A stretch of 64,000 nucleotides of DNA from Nocardioides bruguierae (GTDB lineage: Bacteria > Actinomycetota > Actinomycetes > Propionibacteriales > Nocardioidaceae): positions 62,001-126,000 of the forward strand of contig NZ_JAMOIL010000016.1 of the NCBI RefSeq assembly GCF_023656415.1. The letters are read 5' to 3'. The notes below the pieces were generated by a model, which was given only the letters and a program-made list of their open reading frames with translations, made no database searches and had not been told where the DNA came from. This document shows positions 61,705 through 64,000 of this stretch, one piece after another. Each line of letters opens with the position of its first letter. Within the stretch, counting starts at the first letter, position 1. A program made the position numbers and the translations under genes.

Positions 61705-63432
61705 GTGACCACCATGCTCGAACGACCCGCCGCCAGGTCGCGGGTCGAGTCCGACCCGATGCGTGACCGGACGTCCGACCCGGCGTCCGACCCGACGTCC
61801 GACCTGGCCTCAGGCCCCGGTGGCCTCGATGGCCGGCGCCGCCGCACCCGCGTCGGCGACCTGCCCGTCGCGACGCGGGTCGTGGCGGTGGCCGTGATCG
61901 GCATCCTCGGCTCCACCTTCGTCGGCGCCCTCGGCCTCGTCGAGCTCTCCTCCACGTCGGGCGACGTGGAGCAGCTCTACGAGCGCAACGTGCGCACCGG
62001 CATCGTGACCGCCGACCTCGTCGGTGCCGTCGACGAGATCGGGCTCGCGCTGCGTGACGCCGCCCTCGTCGAGGACCCCGACGCCGTGCCGGAGGCACTG
62101 GCCGAGGCCGAGGCGCTGGCCGGGGAGGCCCGGGCCGGCGTGGAGGACCTGCGGGCCATCGGCCTCGAGGGCGAGGCGGCGACGCTGGTCGAGGAGGTCG
62201 CGGCCGAGCTCGAGGCCGGCATGGTCTACGCCGAGGACGTCCTCGCCCCGCTCGTGCTGGCGGGCGACGACCACGCGTGGGCCGAGGCGGCCGACGACCC
62301 CGACGCCCAGCACCTGCCCTCCGCCCGTGCGCTCCTGCACGAGCTGGTCGACGTGGAGGCCGCCGACGCGGCCGCGACGGTCCGGGCCGCCGAGGACGAC
62401 TTCGCGCGGGCCCGCACCCTCGTCGCCGTGGCGCTGGTCGTCGGTGCCCTGGCCTCGCTGGCCGTCGGGCTCGCGGTCGCCCGCCGCATCGGGCGGGACG
62501 CCGGCGCCGTCGCCCGGGTCGCGGAGGCACTGGCCGCCGGCGACCTCACCGCCACCTCGGGGCTGGACTCGCGCGACGAGCTGGGGCGCATGGCCGCGGG
62601 CCTGGACGAGGCCGCCGGCGTCGTCCGTGGGCTGATGGGCACCATCCACTCCTCCTCCGACGCCCTCGCGGCGGCCGCCGAGGAGCTCTCCGCCTCCGCC
62701 ACCGAGATCGCGGCCGGGGCAGAGGAGACCGCGGTCCAGGCCCAGGTCGTCACCGACGCCGCCGAGGAGGTCTCCCGCAACGTCTCCACCGTGGCCGCCG
62801 GCTCCGAGGAGATGGGCGTGTCCATCCACGAGATCTCCGGCTCCGCCTCGGCCGCCGCCCGCGTGGCCGGCGAGGCCGTGGCCATGGTCGACGGCACCAG
62901 CGCCACCGTCGCCCGGCTGGGCTCCTCCAGCGAGGAGATCGGCGAGGTGGTGCGCGCGATCACCTCCATCGCCGAGCAGACCAACCTGCTCGCCCTCAAC
63001 GCCACGATCGAGGCGGCCCGGGCCGGCACGGCGGGCAAGGGCTTCGCGGTCGTGGCCAGCGAGGTCAAGGACCTGGCCCAGGAGACCGCGCGCGCCACCG
63101 AGGACATCGCAGCCCGCGTGGAGGCCATCCAGGGGGACGCGGCGGGCGCCGTCGAGGCCATCTCGCGGATCAACGGCGTGGTGCGCGAGATCAGCGACCA
63201 CCAGACGTCCATCGCCTCCGCCGTGGAGGAGCAGACCGCCACCACGGGGGAGATGTCGCGCAACATCGCCGAGGCATCCGTGGGCGCCGGGCAGATCGCC
63301 CAGAACGTCGCCGGCGTCTCCGAGGCCGCGGACTCGACCACGCAGGCGCTGGCGCAGACGCGGCTGGCCGTCGACGACGTCGCGCGCATGGCCACGGAGC
63401 TGCGGGTCGCCGTCGGCCGCTTCCGGGTCTGA
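61705..63432 (+). CDS. methyl-accepting chemotaxis-type transducer
   Basis: The product is 575 aa. A cytoplasmic Arg/Asp/Ser-rich tail (about 1-45), membrane span (about 50-75), outside four-helix-bundle sensor (about 80-235), span (about 238-258), HAMP (about 258-310), then a long signalling coiled coil with the hairpin tip [23 protein letters not shown] and [18 protein letters not shown]. The start is the GTG with AGGAG 6 nt upstream. No cheA, cheW or flagellar gene is in the window, and no C-terminal pentapeptide tether is present (ends GRFRV). It may signal to a pilus or non-motility pathway. Confidence 0.9.
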   Translation: MTTMLERPAARSRVESDPMRDRTSDPASDPTSDLASGPGGLDGRRRRTRVGDLPVATRVVAVAVIGILGSTFVGALGLVELSSTSGDVEQLYERNVRTGIVTADLVGAVDEIGLALRDAALVEDPDAVPEALAEAEALAGEARAGVEDLRAIGLEGEAATLVEEVAAELEAGMVYAEDVLAPLVLAGDDHAWAEAADDPDAQHLPSARALLHELVDVEAADAAATVRAAEDDFARARTLVAVALVVGALASLAVGLAVARRIGRDAGAVARVAEALAAGDLTATSGLDSRDELGRMAAGLDEAAGVVRGLMGTIHSSSDALAAAAEELSASATEIAAGAEETAVQAQVVTDAAEEVSRNVSTVAAGSEEMGVSIHEISGSASAAARVAGEAVAMVDGTSATVARLGSSSEEIGEVVRAITSIAEQTNLLALNATIEAARAGTAGKGFAVVASEVKDLAQETARATEDIAARVEAIQGDAAGAVEAISRINGVVREISDHQTSIASAVEEQTATTGEMSRNIAEASVGAGQIAQNVAGVSEAADSTTQALAQTRLAVDDVARMATELRVAVGRFRV

Positions 63433-63454
63433 GCCCCGCCCTCCCCTCCGACCG

Positions 63455-63492
63455 CCCTGTGGTTAACCGACGTTAACCACAGGGCGTAAGGT
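63455..63492 (+). promoter_or_regulatory. promoter with operator-like palindrome before the acyl-CoA dehydrogenase
   Basis: CCCTGTGGTTAAC-CGAC-GTTAACCACAGGG (63455-63484) is a perfect inverted repeat with 13-bp arms. It ends 2 bp before TAAGGT (63487-63492), which is 7 nt before the ATG, so it covers the -35 region. It is probably the site of a TetR-type fatty-acid regulator, though a terminator for the preceding gene is possible too. Confidence 0.7.
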
Positions 63493-63499
63493 GCGTCAC

Positions 63500-64000
63500 A
63501 TGACAGCGAGCACCACGCGGACGTCCGGGAGCACGGCGACCAGAGGGACGACGGGGTTCGAGCTCTCCCGCGAGCACGAGGAGTTCCGCCGCACCGTCGC
63601 GGAGTTCGCCGCCGCCCGGGTCGCGCCGTTCGCGGGCCAGTGGGACCGCGAGCACCGCTTCCCCCTCGAGACGGTGCGCGAGATGGGCGAGCTCGGCCTC
63701 TTCGGGCTGACCGCGCCCGAGGACCTCGGCGGCGCCGGCGGCGACCTCACCAGCCTCTGCGTCGCCATCGAGGAGATCGGTCGGGCCGACCAGTCGCTGG
63801 GCATCACCCTCGAGGCGGCCGTCGGCCTCGGTATCGCGCCGCTGCTGCGGTTCGGCACCCGCGCCCAGCAGGAGGCCTTCGTCCCCGACCTCGCCGCCGG
63901 CCGGGCCCTGGCCGCCTTCGGGCTCACCGAGCCCGGGGCCGGCTCCGACGCCGGTGCCACCCGCACCCGGGCCCGCCTGGAGGACGCGGACGACGGCGCA
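63500..64000 (+). CDS. acyl-CoA dehydrogenase, 5' part only
   Basis: The window holds the first 167 codons. After a Thr/Ser-rich tail of about 20 residues, FELSREHEEFRRTVAEFA and APFAGQWDREHRFPLE are the N-terminal helical domain. LGGAGGDLTSLCVAIEEIGR and FGLTEPGAGSDAGATRTRA are the FAD-contact region of the acyl-CoA dehydrogenases. It would oxidise an acyl-CoA to the enoyl-CoA with electrons going to electron-transfer flavoprotein. The ATG is preceded by TAAGGT at leaderless spacing. Chain-length specificity cannot be read. The gene runs past the window end. Confidence 0.9.
   Translation, partial: MTASTTRTSGSTATRGTTGFELSREHEEFRRTVAEFAAARVAPFAGQWDREHRFPLETVREMGELGLFGLTAPEDLGGAGGDLTSLCVAIEEIGRADQSLGITLEAAVGLGIAPLLRFGTRAQQEAFVPDLAAGRALAAFGLTEPGAGSDAGATRTRARLEDADDGA

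Overview
The window is about 75% GC, with GTG starts, promoters of the TANNNT type just upstream of start codons, and almost no intergenic space. Together with the gene content (Tad pilus locus, FtsK/SpoIIIE (EccC/EssC-type) ATPase, LysM-BTAD protein, single-chain pyruvate carboxylase, AccA3-type biotin carboxylase, mycobacterial-type quinone dehydrogenase, SpoIID-domain secreted proteins) this indicates a chromosomal segment of an actinomycete. A Nocardioides-like genus is my best guess, from overall gene style and a GGTCGAGG...CCTCGAGACC intergenic palindrome at 53.73 kb. No rRNA, tRNA, CRISPR, insertion sequence or prophage was seen.

Left part, 0-18.5 kb, is envelope and secretion. It holds the end of an alpha/beta-hydrolase gene, a lipoprotein, and a large FtsK/SpoIIIE ATPase of the type VII secretion kind (minus strand). 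Divergent from the ATPase runs a tightly overlapping Tad/Flp pilus operon: CpaB, CpaE-like, TadA, TadB, TadC, Flp pilin, two TadE-like proteins, a TadG-like protein and a LysM-BTAD membrane protein. A convergent three-gene minus-strand operon follows: an EspC/WXG-like small protein, a 724-aa protein with a WXG-like head, and a lipoprotein. Consecutive genes overlap by 4 bp, and the last two share a C-terminal module.

Middle part, 18.7-44 kb, is dominated by nucleoside uptake and salvage. It has a BmpA-type nucleoside ABC transporter (binding lipoprotein, double ATPase, two permeases), cytidine deaminase, thymidine phosphorylase, adenosine deaminase, uridine kinase-like protein, deoxyribose-phosphate aldolase, phospho-sugar mutase and purine nucleoside phosphorylase. 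These enzymes could take imported nucleosides to free bases and sugar phosphates and on to glyceraldehyde-3-phosphate. Interspersed are a cytochrome P450 overlapping cdd, an ATP-grasp enzyme overlapping deoA, a methyltransferase, a MaoC-type hydratase, a C39-like protease, a MerR/aldo-keto reductase pair with two matching MerR-type promoters, and a TetR/heme oxygenase pair.

Right part, 43.8-64 kb, has gamma-glutamylcyclotransferase, dihydrolipoamide dehydrogenase, a quinone dehydrogenase homologue, two tandem paralogues of unknown function, two tandem SpoIID-domain secreted proteins, an amphi-Trp protein, a BenE transporter with a divergent XRE-cupin regulator and twin operators, pyruvate carboxylase, two PH-domain membrane proteins, the acyl-CoA carboxylase alpha chain, a methyl-accepting chemotaxis-type protein and the start of an acyl-CoA dehydrogenase.

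Two genome-style themes recur. At least sixteen genes have a -10-like hexamer only 6-9 nt upstream of the start codon, which points to leaderless transcripts. Many gene 3' ends carry short tandem repeats or palindromes that touch or include the stop codon.
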